From NCBI GenBank assembly GCA_950097015.1, contig CATNEN010000007.1, positions 6,190,001 to 6,254,000 on the forward strand: 64,000 bases of DNA. Reading direction: 5' to 3'. Numbering within the stretch: position 1 is the first letter of the stretch; every line of letters begins with the position of its first letter. The stretch is from Macrostomum hystrix. Lineage: Eukaryota; Platyhelminthes; Macrostomidae. The notes beneath the pieces were generated by a model. It was given only the letters and a program-made list of their open reading frames with translations, was not told where the DNA came from and did not search any database. Below, in pieces: positions 34,901-46,191 of this stretch. The translations under genes and the position numbers were made by a program.

Positions 34901-37900
34901 GCTGGGTTGGGGTAATGATCTGCTGGATTGTGGTAATGGACTGGTGGCTTGGGGTAATGGACTGGTGGCTAGTAGTAATGGACTGCTGAATTGGGGTAAT
35001 ACACTGCTGGCTATAGGTAATAGATTGCTGGGTTGGGGTAATGGATTGCTGGGTAGGTGAAATGGACTGCTGGGTTGGGGTAATACACTGCTGGCTATAG
35101 GTAATGGATTGCTGGGTTCGGTTCATCATACCGAATGGTTTTCAGTTGCGCAGGTAACAAACAGCTCACATGTGAGATAGAGCCAGTTTCAACTCTTTGA
35201 TCATTCACCTTTCCACCTAATCTATGGCTTCTCTTTAGAGTAACTCTAGGGCACAAAGCCAATCAATCTGGTGTCATTCTCAGCTCTATTCAAATGGATT
35301 GTTTGCAGTTACAGTGTTGTCTAGCTGATAAATTATGCATTAGGTATATATATGTGCAGACACATTGGACTAATGCTGAGCTGGGCAAGCAGCCTTATAT
35401 TCTCATTTTACCTCCCGCCGAAATTCATAAAAATAAGTAGCAAATCATAAAGCCAGTTTATTGCCTAATGCCTGCCCCACTCTATCTATGCCAAGCCGAG
35501 TTTCAATTTAGACTGGGATTTCTCAATTTCGGGGGATATTTTTAGCTCAAAAGTTGTTTTTCTTCTGCGGCATCTAGTACATTATTTTTCAATATCTCTC
35601 TCTGATCTCAATTCACTGCAAATTTAATTTGAATTTGATTTCGCCGCCGCGCATTTTATCCAGGCCTGCGACCGTTGCACGTGGCCAGCTTTCAAGGCCA
35701 CTTCGAGGCCGTGCACCTTCTGCTCAAATGGAGCAGCTGCGTCAATTCAGCGGCTCTGGGCGCCCTGACACCGCTGCACCTGGCATGCCAGGCTGGGCAC
35801 TACGATGTGGTGAGTACCGCTGCTGAAAAGTACATTGGAAACCTGCAACTCTAGAATTAGTACAGACACCCACTCACGCTCACCTCACTGACCCGCCTAT
35901 GCTCAGGTGAAACTGCTGTTGTGCAACAATGCCAATCCTATGCTCAGAGCCGACGATGGCCGGTCCGCCTTTGACGTGGCCTGCGAATTCGGGCGCTACA
36001 CTGTGAGTCTACTTCTGATTTCATGCTTTGACTCTAGATTGACCTACTTCTGATTTCATGCTTTGACTCTAGATTGACCTACTTCTGATTTCATGCTTTG
36101 ACTCTAGATTGACCTACTTCTGATTTCATGCTTTGACTCTAGATTGACCTACTTCTGATTTCATGCTTTGACTCTAGATTGACCTACTTCTGATTTCATG
36201 CTTTGACTCTAGATTGACCTACTTCTGATTTCATGCTTTGACTCAAAATTTACATACTTCTGATTTCATGCTTTGACTCAAAATTTACATACTTCTGATT
36301 TCATGCTTTGACTCAAAATTGACCTACTTCTGATTTCATGCTTTGACTCAAAATTGACATACTTCTGATTTCATGCTTTGACTCTAGATTGACCTACTTC
36401 TGATTTCATGCTTTGACTCAAAATTGACCTACTTCTGATTTCATGCTTTGACTCAAAATTGACCTACTTCTGATTTCATGCTTTGACTCTAGATTGACCT
36501 ACTTCTGATTGGTTATGTGGGTCAAAATTGACCTACTTCTGATTTATGTGGGTCAAAATTGACCTACTTCGGATTGGTTATGTGGGTCAAAATTGACATA
36601 CTTCTGATTGGTTATGTGGGTCAAGATTGACCTACTTCTGATTGGTTATGTGGGTCAAGATTGACCTACTTCTGATTGGTTATGTGGGTCAAAATTGACC
36701 TACTTCTGATTTATGTGGGTCAAGATTGACCTACTTCTGATTGGTTATGTGGGTCAAGATTGACCTACTTATGATTGGTTATGTGGGTCAAAATTGACCT
36801 ACTTCTGATTGGTTATGTGGGTCAAGATTGACCTACTTCTGATTGGTTATGTGGGTCAAAATTGACCTACTTCTGATTGGTTATGTGGGTCAAGATTGAC
36901 CTACTTATGATTGGTTATGTGGGTCAAAATTGACCTACTTCTGATTGGTTATGTGGGTCAAGATTGACCTACTTCGGATTGGTTATATGGGTCAAGATTG
37001 ACCTACTTATGATTGGTTATGTGGGTCAAGATTGACCTACTTCTGATTGGTTATGTGGGTCAAGATTGACCTACTTCTGATTGGTTATGTGGGTCAAGAT
37101 TGACCTACTTATGATTGGTTATGTGGGTCAAGATTGACCTACTTATGATTGGTTATGTGAGACCTACTTCTGATTGGTTATGTGGGTCAAGATTGACCTA
37201 CTTCTGATTGGTTATGTGGGTCAAGATTGACCTACTTCTGATTGGTTATATGGGTCAAGATTGACCTACTTATGATTGGTTATGTGGGTCAAGATTGACC
37301 TACTTCTGATTGGTTATGTGGGTCAAGATTGACCTACTTCTGATTGGTTATGTGGGTCAAGATTGACCTACTTATGATTGGTTATGTGGGTCAAGATTGA
37401 CCTACTTCTGATTGGTTATGTGGGTCAAGATTGACCTACTTATGATTGGTTATGTGGGTCAAGATTGACCTACTTATGATTGGTTATGTGGGTCAAGATT
37501 GACCTACTTATGATTGGTTATGTGGGTCAAGATTGACCTACTTCTGATTGGTTATGTGGGTCAAGATTGACTTCTCAAATTAGCCTACAACAAGTCATCG
37601 CCGCCTTAACCTCAAATGCAGATCGTGCAGCTGCTCATGTCGCTGAAGTCGGTCACCGGGCTGCTGTTCGAGGACGCCGAGTTCTATTCGCAGTCGCCTC
37701 AGCGCTCGGTTGCCGATGGCGCCGACTCTGGCTCCGCTGGGCCATTCAAACGGCCCCCGTCCTGCCTGCACCTGGCGGCCAAGAATGGCCACGTGGACGT
37801 GCTGAGGTGAGAACCGCGCAGGTCTCATCGGGTGTGTTATTTCTGCAGCAGTGGGACTAAAGAAAATGGAAATTTTAAACCCTAGAGGGTGCGGCGGGCT

Positions 37901-40106
37901 TCGATTCAGAAGAACGAAGATCCATTTTCACCTGAGGACAGAAGGGAGTGGCTCAGATGAAAGAGAAAAACATGCAGTGGCTGACGACCTCTCCAGACCA
38001 TCTCATTTTACCTCCGTTATCCCTCCTCTCCCTCTCCCTCTCCCTTCCCTCGCCCCCTCTTCTCCCCTCTCCCCCTTTCTCCCTTTTCTCTTCCCCTCTT
38101 CTCTCCCTCCCCTAGCCTCGTCTTCCCTCTTCTCCCCCTTTCTCTCACTCCTCTTGCCTATCCTCTTTCCTCTTCTCTTCGCACTCGTCTCTCTCGTATT
38201 CCCACTTTCCCCTTTCGTCTGTTTCCACACTCCTGCTTTCCCCTCTATTTACCATCTCAGTACTTATCTTTCGCATCTGCCTGTTTTCCTTATCTCTTTG
38301 TCTCTCCCAATTCTCTCTCCCCTCTCTCAGTTGTTAAAAATGCTCCTGCTCAGCGGTATCCGCTCTCCAGCTGTGCGGGCCCCATCACAGCCGAGGTCAA
38401 GTGCGGTCGCCAGCTTGCTTCATAAGTAGTTTTATTTAAGTAGGCTCTACTACAATGTTTTCTGCTAAAGAATCTGATGAGTTTTTATGCAAATCAAGAA
38501 GCAACCCAGACAGCACTCAAGCCAGAGAGTGGGTAAATCGATGACCGAATCGATGCTACGCGCGACTTAAAAAATCTGAGATCAATATCGGCTTTTTCTA
38601 TGATGCAACAACCTCAAGTCTGGTATTTTTCTGCCTCGATTAATCACAGGCTTCTCCTCAGCCAGCCTGGCGTCAATGTGAACCGCGTCACCGAGCAGGG
38701 CAGCTGCCTGCACATGACCGCCTTCTATGGCCACGTCGAGGCCACCAAACTGCTGCTTGAGGTGAGCCAGCTGGAAGACACACGCAGATAGATGGACTAG
38801 ACAGGCAGATAGATGGACTAGACAGGCCAGATAGATGGACTAGACAGGCAGATAGATGGACTAGACAGGCCAGATAGATGGACTAGACAGGCCAGATAGA
38901 TGGACTAGACAGGCAGATAGATGGACTAGACAGGCCAGATAGATGGACTAGACAGGCAGATAGATGGACTAGACAGGCAGATAGATGCAATAAATAGGCA
39001 GATAGATGGAATAGACAGGCAGATAGATGGAATAGACAGGCAGATAGATGGAATAGACAGGCAGATAGATGGAATAGACAGGCAGATAGATGGAATAGAC
39101 AGGCAGATGATGGAAAAGACAGGCAGATAGATGGAATAGACAGGCAGATGATGGAATAGACAGGCAGATAGATGGAATAGACAGGCAGATAGATGGAATA
39201 GACAGGCAGATAGATGGAATAGACAGGCAGATAGATGGAATAGACAGGCAGATGATGGAATAGACAGGCAGATGATGGAATAGACAGGCAGATAGATGGA
39301 ATAGACAGGCAGATAGATGGAATAGACAGGCCGATAGATGGAATAGACAGGCAGATAGATGGAATAGACAGGCAGATGATGGAATAGACAGGCAGATAGA
39401 TGGAATAGACAGGCAGATAGATGGAATAGACAGGCAGATAGATGGAATAGACAGGCAGATAGATGGAATAGACAGGCAGATAGATGGAATAGACAGGCAG
39501 ATAGATGGAATAGACAGGCAGATAGATGGAATAGACAGGCAGATGATGGAATAGACAGGCAGATGATGGAATAGGCAGTCGTTCAAATATATTTTGTAGT
39601 GTGAGTTGTGTTAATATGTTAGTACGTCGTATATGTTCCGCTTTGCTTTATGTGTAAACAACGTTAACTTTATTCTTAATTATCTTTTGCTCTTAACTTT
39701 CAGCCTGCTTGTTTGGGCATGGCAACTAAATTCTGTCCTTCCTGTTCAACAGATGCTTGTTATCTAGCTTGGTATTGAAGCAGTTTGCATTAAATTAACC
39801 TAAAGCAATGCCGGGTAGTTCACTGGACCATAGAATTTTAGTTGCCAGGCGGGTTGTGCCTATTTCTAGTACGTAACAATCTAGGAATTGTTTTTTATTC
39901 GGAGCATTTTTCATTTGTACAGTCAAGGCATGTGAGTAGTCATTTAAATTAGCTTCGACCTAATTGACCTTAAACCTCTGGCTGGCTTTTTTATTTGAAT
40001 TCAGCTTAATAGGAAAGATTGGCACTTGTGCTCCAGACACTACATTTGACTCCATATTAGATAACACGTGCTTCTCATTCATTCTGTTTGAGTTTGTAGA
40101 AATGTG

Positions 40107-40143
<37 letters not shown>

Positions 40144-40262
40144 ATGACTAAGCCCCGTTGCAATCTGTTAGTGCACACCTATTTAGGCATTTACAAGTGT
40201 GTGTTTTTTTGTTGAAGAAAATAACTTGCCACTCAAAGGCAATCGAGAAAAAAAGCAACTAC

Positions 40263-40301
<39 letters not shown>

Positions 40302-43300
40302 GGGTTATTGGGCATTGGCTGGCCAACTTATAACAAAGCTAACAGTAATTAGCTAGCACGCCAAGTACGTCTGTGTTAGCTAGCCTTATTTGAGCATATC
40401 CGACAGTAAATTATTCAACTATCTTCTCCAATCTAGCCCTAGTGCTGAATGCTTGCCGCTGATATGAGACTGTACTCAACTTGGAATATGTTTATTTCGA
40501 TCTCAGTTAAATAGTTGGTACATATAATTCGGTGAAATAAGAGAGCTTCTATAGTGATCGCACAGCTCATAGAAATTATGGAGCCAGATGCTGGCGAACT
40601 GGACCTCAGCACGCTGCCGCCTCCTCCGCCGCATTTCTTTGAAGACTATGAGGATTATAACGGCAATAGTCAGGTTGCTGGGCAGTTTTATAGTTCATAT
40701 GTGAGAATACTGTGCTCAGTGTTTTAACTGTAGTCAATTCAAATATTTGCTTTTTTCTTGAATAACTAATTAACCTCTATCAGTTCTAATTTGAGAACAT
40801 GAAACGCTTCATCATTGCAGCAAGGCATCGACCCCAGTTTGAAGAACGCCCACGGCCGCACAGCCAAGGAGGTCATCTCGAGGGACACGCCGTTTGCTCG
40901 CGACCTGCACCAGGTTCTGTTTGGTGAGGCTCGCTTTGCTTGCACTTCTGATTTGTACTTTTGAATCGTTTCCTTGCCTTCTTTCAGTAGCCATCTGCTC
41001 CTATCTCCGTGCTTTTAGTAAACATTTAAACACTTTGCACGGTCTTCTAATAGCCATTTCACCTCTTTTCAAACTCTCTTAGTGGCTGTTTAACCTGCTC
41101 TATACAGTGTATTCTAGTAGCCCTTTAAACCCATCTTTTCTGTCTTCTAGTAGCCATTTCAGTGCATCTTTTCAGTGTCTTCTAGTAGCCATTTCACCCC
41201 ATCTTTTCAGTGTCTTCTAGTAGCCATTTCACCCCATCTTTTCAGTGTCTTCTAGTAGCCATTTCACCGCATCTTTTCAGTGTCTTCTAGTAGCCATTTC
41301 ACCCCATCTTTTCAGTGTCTTCTAGTAGTCATTTCACCGCATCTTTTCAGTGTCTTCTAGTAGCCATTTCACCCCATCTTTTCAGTGTCTTCTAGTAGTC
41401 ATTTCACCGCATCTTTTCAGTGTCTTCTAGTAGCCATTTCACCCCATCTTTTCAGTGTCTTCTAGTAGCCGTTTCACCGCATCTTTTCAGTGTCTTCTAG
41501 TAGCCGTTTCACCGCATCTTTTCAGTGTCTTCTAGTAGCCATTTCACCCCATCTTTTCAGTGTCTTCTAGTAGCCGTTTCACTGCATCTTTTCAGTGTCT
41601 TCTAGTAGCCATTTCACCCCATCTTTTCAGTGTCTTCTAGTAGCCATTTCACCCCATCTTTTCAGTGTCTTCTAGTAGCCATTTCACGCCCGTTTTTCTC
41701 AGTCACTTAGTGTTCGAAATTTAAAATTTTAAGTGCTTATAAGCGAGTCAATTTGCCTGCCAGAGTAAGCTCAAGTGGGATTAACTATACTCAGCATATG
41801 TTTGTCCAGTTTCAGGCAGTTTATAACAGATTGAGTTGCTTTTGAACTGAGCAGCAAAAGCTTCTCAAAAATTTTATTTGCTTATTTACTTGTCCCTTTA
41901 TCTTGGATTGTGGCTTTCAGGTTCATTTGAGGTCGCGACAGTTCGCACTCTTCGGGTCAAGAATTCGTATTACTTTAAATTATGAAGTACAAGCCTCTTA
42001 TATGCATCTTTTAAAAAGTTGATACAATGTCACTGCACCATTTTTGTGTTGCACTTTTTCCAACGGATTGAAAAGTCCAACTGAAAATTTTCGCCGCATT
42101 TTTTCAGAGGAAGAGAAAGAATGTGCGAGAAAGTGGGACATTGTTCGTCTAACAAATCTGGCGTCTGGCTTCCCATTAGCTGGTGTTTTTCTTTTCATCC
42201 CATGCATTTCGGGGTGCGTCTCTATAAAACCTTTTCCCCTTCTGGTCGTCGCACCTGTCCAAGCATTTCGCGACAGCTCATTCTTCCATTCCGATATGTA
42301 TCGAAATATTTCTCTGCCTCATCGTCGCCGCCTCGCCGTTGCATTTCATAATTCAGAGCGAATGTCAGCCGTAGCCGCCGTAGCCGTCCGTGACTTCTGC
42401 AACCTCGCCGACCCGCGCAGCATCGCCTTCCGCTGCGGCGAACACCTGACTGTGCTGGAGCGCGCCGGCGACACCTGGAAGGGCTACGTCACGAGGGAGG
42501 GTCTGTCCAGAGCTGGCTATTTCCCCTGCTCCACTGTCCGGCTGCTCGAGAATCAGCATCAGCAGCAGCAGCGCCAGGAGCCGGCTCAATCAGCGCCACT
42601 CGCGCCAACCTGCCTACCAGACGGCCTGATGCAATGCGGCATTCCACAGCCGCCAAACTCGGCGGCACCGGCCAGCGTAGCCGTATCGCCTACCAGCGGC
42701 TGCAATAATCGGAACAGCGCTGCCAGTCTGGACAGCGGCCGGAGCAGCGCCCACACTGCCACCAGCTCCGACACCAGGGTTAGAGATTGAAATTGTTCTC
42801 CTAATTGTCTCCTCTCGTTCATCCTATCTATCCCGCTTAGTCCCCGCTTCTCTCAACTCACTGTTTTAGAGCGCCTTTGCTATTGCTGCTCACGGTTGCT
42901 CGCCGGCGACCACGGCTGCTGGCTCAGCTGCTTCCGCCTCGTGCGCCGCCTCGCCGCCCGTTGCTAACGCCGCCATCCAGGCGGGAGTCGCAGCCGCCGC
43001 TGTTCACGGCTCAGTAGACTCTGGCCTCGGCCCGCACCGCCAGAGCATGGTGAGCACCTGCTCATCCGGCAGTTTAGGCAGCCTGCCAGACGACAACAGC
43101 TCGGCGGCCTCGGTTAGTTCCGGCGAGCTGCAGCAGCAGCAGATGGTCTGGCTTCGCGAGGACTGGCGCTGCCTGACCCCCAGCCAGCATCTGCACCGTT
43201 TCCTGGACTGGTGCCAGCTGGGCTGCTACCAGCGCTGCATTGAAGAGGCCGGCTACGATCTGGCCACCCTCGTCCGCTGCACGCCGGAGGATTTAAACGC

Positions 43301-46191
43301 CGCCGGCGTGACGAATCCGCGCCACCGGAAGCGGCTGCGCACCGAGCTGGGACGCCTTGGCCAGGCCATGCAGGCCGGTGCTGCGCCCTGCGGCCTCCCA
43401 GACCCGGTGGAGGACGCCGCCTGCCTGCCCGTGGATGCCGATGTGACCGAATTCTGTCGCCGGCTTGGACTGCCCGACTCTGCGATCGTTTGTCTACGGC
43501 GGGCCGGCTTTCAGCTGGCTAGGGATCTGGGCCAGACCGCTTGGGAGGATCTGGAAGAGATTGGCATCACTCGCCTTGGTGAGGGAAAATGCAATGTCGT
43601 GTTCGAAATTGTCCACATTCTTAGCTGTCCACTGAAATCCTTGTTCCTGTCCACTGAAATCCTTGTTCCTGTCCACTGAAATCCTTGTTCCTATGCACTG
43701 AAATCCTTGTTCCTGTCCACTGAAATCTTTGTTTCTGTCCACTTTAATTATTGTTTCAATCCATTGAAAGTCATGCACCTGCCCTTTAACAGCCATATTC
43801 CTGTCCACTGACGACCATTTTCCTGTCCACTGACAGCCATGTTCCTGTCCACTGATAGTAATGTACCTGTCCACTGACTCTCATTGTTTTGTAGTTTGCT
43901 CTTAGTTTTTTGCTTCCATCGAAATAAAAGATCGAGTCTGTTTGAAAACTTTGCAGGCCATCAAAAGAAGCTGATGCTGGCGATCGATCGCCTACGAAGG
44001 CCTAGGTATCGGCCAGAGGGCGAGCAGCAGCAGCCGTCAGATCAGCAGGGCACTCTGCGCAGGCAGTCAGCCAAGCACACTGTGTCCTGCGGCACCTGCA
44101 CGAGCACAGACTTGGTGCCGCAGCCGGATCCGTTTCTTGCTGGTAAGCGCGATGGCGGGGCCGATATGTTGTGAAAAATGCATTAGAAGTTCTATGCTAA
44201 ACTGTGTTGTAAATAAATTTATATATGATTTGTTGTGTTTTTATTAGGACTTTTTCTTTTCTCATTTGAGTAATTGCACAACCAGTGGCACCGCTGCAGC
44301 TATTGCTTGGCGCTTCCAAAGGCTGTATACATCTGTTTAGTCCATGGACTCAGGGTCCGAGCCACCACACGCGCCCAAATTTCTATCCGTTATAATGCTT
44401 GGTAAACTGCAGCACTAGGCAATTGGGCAATCTCAGTCAACTGTACATAGCTTCAACCGCTGGGCTAGAAGCTGCCTAGTGGCGTCTCTCGCATTTCAAA
44501 ATTCTTGACAATAGAAAGACACACGGGACGGGTGGTATTTCAAAAACCCTATTTTTTCTGTATCTCCCTTATAATTAAACTAATCGCCCTTAAAATCCTG
44601 TTCATAGACCATTCAAAACATTTTCCGATCTATCCGATGAAACAACTTCCAGAATCACGAAACATCGCCATCGTCGAGATATTCAACGGTTCTCGTCGGG
44701 GTATCTGGTGGCAAAATCCATCAATATAGGCATAAGTTTGTGCTAAATAAATTTCATCATAGAACCATGTCGGCTATACGCTCGTATAGTTTACTATTGT
44801 CAAGTCGCCGTAGAGGTTCATACAGAGCAATGACAGTTGGCCTTGTCACCAGTGTCTTCGATAGGAATCGCTGAATATCTCGACGATGCTGATGTCGGTA
44901 GGCTTAGAAAGTTAGTTCATTCTAAAGGGCGGAAATTTTGACCTATATTGTGAACTTATACGAAAATCGGTCACATGGTTTGGGGAGCTATTGTGAAGTA
45001 GGCAGTTGGGGGAAAATTGCGTATCTTTCTACTGTAAATGAAATTTAGTCGTTAAAACGGATATTGACACTCAGCTCTACTGCTAGTAGACTATCTCGAT
45101 CTAATAATAAACTGTGGCCCCGATTTACAGTTGAGTCGCCGCAGCATCAGCCGCCGCAGTCGCCGCCGCAGCCGTCGTGTCACGCGCGCAGCCTCAGCGG
45201 CGCCAAGCCTGTGGCCAAAGTCCTCGGCCGCCCGATTCCCGTCGCTGTGCCGGAGGTGCCGCTGGCGTCAATACAGCAACAGCAGCAGCCGCCGCCGCCG
45301 ACGCCGCAACGTGGGGCGCCGCCACCTCCACCCAAGCGAATCACGTCTGTTCGCCGCTGCTCCGGCGACGCCAGCGGCGGCTCCGTGACGCCGTGCGCTT
45401 CGCCGACAACCACGCCTAGGCATCAGGCCAGCGGCGGGCAGCGGCCGCCGGCCTACGAGAACGCCGCCGCCCTGGCCGACTCGCCGGCCCTCGCCCGGCT
45501 GGCAGCCGCCGCCTCCGCCATCCCCTTCGCCAACGAAGACTGCGGCACGATTCGGCACAAGCCGGCCAGCGCTTCCATCGCCGCCGCTGTCGCCTCGCCG
45601 CAGCTGGGCAGGGCGGCCATGTTTCAGCAGCACCGGCAGCAGCAACTTCAGCTGCAGCAGCAGCAGCACCTGCCGGCTTCGCCAGCCTTTGCCAGGTGGG
45701 CAGTCAATTAAGGGCCAGTTGCACTGAGCCTGCTCAAAAGTTTATGCAGTTTAGTCTCATTGGCTGTGAAATTCCATAGCTGGAAAGAAAATAAATTTTC
45801 TATTTTAATACACCTGAAATATTTCAGGAGCAAACATCTTCAGAAACAGAAAACTTCAGGGGCTCAAAATTTCACTCTGTATGCAAACTAATTTTACGAG
45901 TGAACTTTTGGCTGATCGAAACGGCCAAATAACATTTTACCGAACTACTTCCAGTAGTAAGTAGTCCTGTCCTCTAAATTATTGTCTCAAATATCTTCCT
46001 CCGTCGCGTCGAGCAGGCGCGTCGCTGCCAGTCATCAGCAGCCCGGCTCCGCGCAGCCGACGCCAACTCGACGGGTGCTGCAGCCGCCGCCGCCGCGCGA
46101 CGACCCGGCCTCCAATCTGGACGATATCTGCGGCATGCTGTCGGAGCTGCAGTGCATCCTGGACAAGGAGCTGCGGGAGCATCAGGCCTGA
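28960..46191 (+). CDS. CASKIN: Caskin scaffold protein (13 exons, 1086 aa)
   Basis: Exons are 28960-29365, 30166-30223, 34370-34467, 35664-35809, 35907-36002, 37622-37806, 38650-38761, 40821-40923, 42357-42778, 42870-43578, 43957-44142, 45131-45695 and 46017-46191. All junctions are GT-AG and the phases close to 3261 nt. A Gln-rich leader is followed by about six ankyrin repeats (residues 108-395; KINVN, ALHQAAFNGN, PLHLACQAGH, LHLAAKNGH). Then come an SH3 (about 411-466, GYFPCSTV, lacking the usual FPxNYV tyrosine), a Ser/Ala linker, tandem SAM domains (about 645-705 and 732-792), a Pro/Gln-rich region with PPPPPKR, and the Caskin C-terminal motif SNLDDICGMLSEL at the end. Caskins are synaptic scaffolds; the SAM pair polymerises and links to LAR-type phosphatases. 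The EEIWVLRK-like CASK-binding segment of vertebrates is not visible in the linker. Orthology is strong from domain order and end-to-end similarity. Confidence 0.92.
29396..30125. repeat. Minisatellite, 23-bp unit, Caskin intron 1
   Basis: About 31 copies of CTGTTCTTGTCTGTCCTAAC plus TCT (23 bp), with CCCAACTAC and CCTAACTAT variants. It fills almost the whole intron: it starts about 30 bp after the donor at 29366 and ends about 40 bp before the acceptor at 30165. The 23-bp period rotates the reading frame, so the open frames here carry no meaning. Confidence 0.94.
30463..30955. repeat. Minisatellite, 22-bp unit, Caskin intron 2
   Basis: About 22 copies of a 22-bp unit with the palindrome AGATATCT. 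The first seven or so copies have TCTATCATTCTAGATATCTG and the rest TCTATCAATATAGATATCTG. The sharp switch of variant type marks two expansion events. It begins about 240 bp from the donor. Confidence 0.94.
31715..31866. repeat. Short minisatellite, 23-bp unit, Caskin intron 2
   Basis: About six to seven copies of CATGAGCAATCTACTTAAGA plus TCC (23 bp), with an AAGC variant alternating with AATC. Confidence 0.9.
31867..34369 (+). other. Remainder of Caskin intron 2
   Basis: No exon is needed: exon 2 (KINVNTQLKNG) joins exon 3 (MSALHQAAFNGN) directly within one ankyrin unit. A GC-rich block at about 32390-32680 differs from its surroundings and could be a short interspersed element. An AATAAA lies near 32718. 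The 33.5-34.2 kb part is GA/CT-rich. Nothing else is supported. Confidence 0.5.
34490..35125. repeat. Minisatellite, 21-bp unit, Caskin intron 3
   Basis: About 29 copies of TAATGGACTGGATGGTTGGG plus G (21 bp), with TTGCTTAGG and TGGCTTGTG variants, becoming more diverged to the right. It begins about 22 bp after the exon 3 donor. In-frame peptides on both strands (VMDWMVG, HYPKQPV) are by-products of the 21-bp period. Confidence 0.93.
35126..35663 (+). other. Remainder of Caskin intron 3
   Basis: AT-rich unique sequence leading to the acceptor TTTTATCCAG at 35663. No coding signal. Confidence 0.5.
36009..37572. repeat. Two-phase minisatellite, 34-35-bp units, Caskin intron 5
   Basis: It begins 6 bp after the donor (exon 5 ends at 36002). 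About 14 copies of a 35-bp type (CTACTTCTGATTTCATGCTT...) are followed, from about 36500, by about 31 copies of a 34-bp type (CTACTTCTGATTGGTTATGT...). Both types share the ends CTACTTCTGATT and ATTGAC. The second type contains GGTCAA-GA-TTGACC. The array ends about 50 bp before exon 6. Confidence 0.95.
37807..38649 (+). other. Caskin intron 6, pyrimidine-rich
   Basis: An 843-bp intron with a long CT-rich, nearly purine-free tract at about 38010-38340 on the + strand. No regular monomer is visible. Open frames here are composition artefacts (Leu/Ser/Pro one way, Arg/Glu/Lys the other). Confidence 0.6.
38783..39578. repeat. Minisatellite, 21-bp unit, Caskin intron 7
   Basis: About 38 copies of CAGATAGATGGAATAGACAG plus G, with an early block carrying GGACTAGACAGGC(C) and 18-bp variants lacking one TAGA step (CAGATGATGG). 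It starts about 20 bp after the exon 7 donor, while about 1 kb of unique sequence separates it from the next candidate exon. Confidence 0.95.
39579..40565 (+). other. Caskin intron 7, unique part
   Basis: Unique sequence with a (CTG)10 tract at 40111-40140 and a (GA)n tract at about 40265-40299. No coding evidence. Confidence 0.5.
40566..40700 (+). CDS. Candidate Caskin cassette exon (45 codons)
   Basis: Acceptor GATCGCACAG and consensus donor CATAT|GTGAGA bound exactly 135 open nucleotides in phase 0. The neighbouring exons 7 and 8 also meet in phase 0, so inclusion or skipping keeps the frame. The peptide is acidic and proline-rich (MEPDAGELDLSTLPPPPPHF, then FEDYEDYNG) and unlike random intron translation. 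Skipping gives an intact ankyrin unit (LLLE-QGIDPSLKNAHGRTA); inclusion splits it. An internal ATG at 40578 could instead make it an alternative first exon. Only transcripts can tell. Confidence 0.5.
41100..41693. repeat. Minisatellite, 35-bp unit, Caskin intron 8
   Basis: About 16 copies of CAGTGTCTTCTAGTAGCCAT plus TTCACCCCATCTTTT, with CACCGC and CCGTTTC variants in alternating order. Diverged copies are visible from about 40985, shortly after the exon 8 donor at 40924. Confidence 0.94.
41694..42356 (+). other. Remainder of Caskin intron 8
   Basis: Unique sequence to the acceptor ATTCAG at 42356. The frame stays open upstream of the acceptor (from about 42044), but that translation lacks SH3 homology. 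Splicing at 42357 restores the carried phase and the Caskin-like ERMSAVAAV linker. Confidence 0.55.
43624..43882. repeat. Minisatellite, 22-bp unit, Caskin intron 10
   Basis: About 11 copies of CTGTCCACTGAAATCCTTGT plus TC, diverging to the right (GACAGCCATGTTC). It starts about 45 bp after the exon 10 donor and fills most of the 378-bp intron. Confidence 0.92.
44143..45130 (+). other. Caskin intron 11 with a dispersed element
   Basis: A 988-bp intron. Its centre is the dispersed repeat copy at 44505-44770. A segment near 44865-44895 is the imperfect reverse complement of about 44661-44692, which makes a foldback structure. There is no minisatellite here, unlike most of the long introns. Confidence 0.55.
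44505..44770 (+). repeat. Dispersed repeat, copy B
   Basis: Homologous to 27640-27935 (see that entry). ATCGTCGAGATATTCA at about 44672 recurs inverted as TGAATATCTCGACGAT at about 44872, suggesting the element had inverted or foldback ends. It lies inside Caskin intron 11. Confidence 0.6.

Noticed and set aside
34374-35129. 251-codon reverse-strand frame rich in HYPKQPV
   Set aside because: Reverse translation of the 21-bp array in Caskin intron 3, overlapping exon 3 on the other strand.
38003-38429. Open frames over the CT-rich tract of Caskin intron 6
   Set aside because: Composition artefact: Leu/Ser/Pro-rich one way and Arg/Glu/Gly-rich the other.
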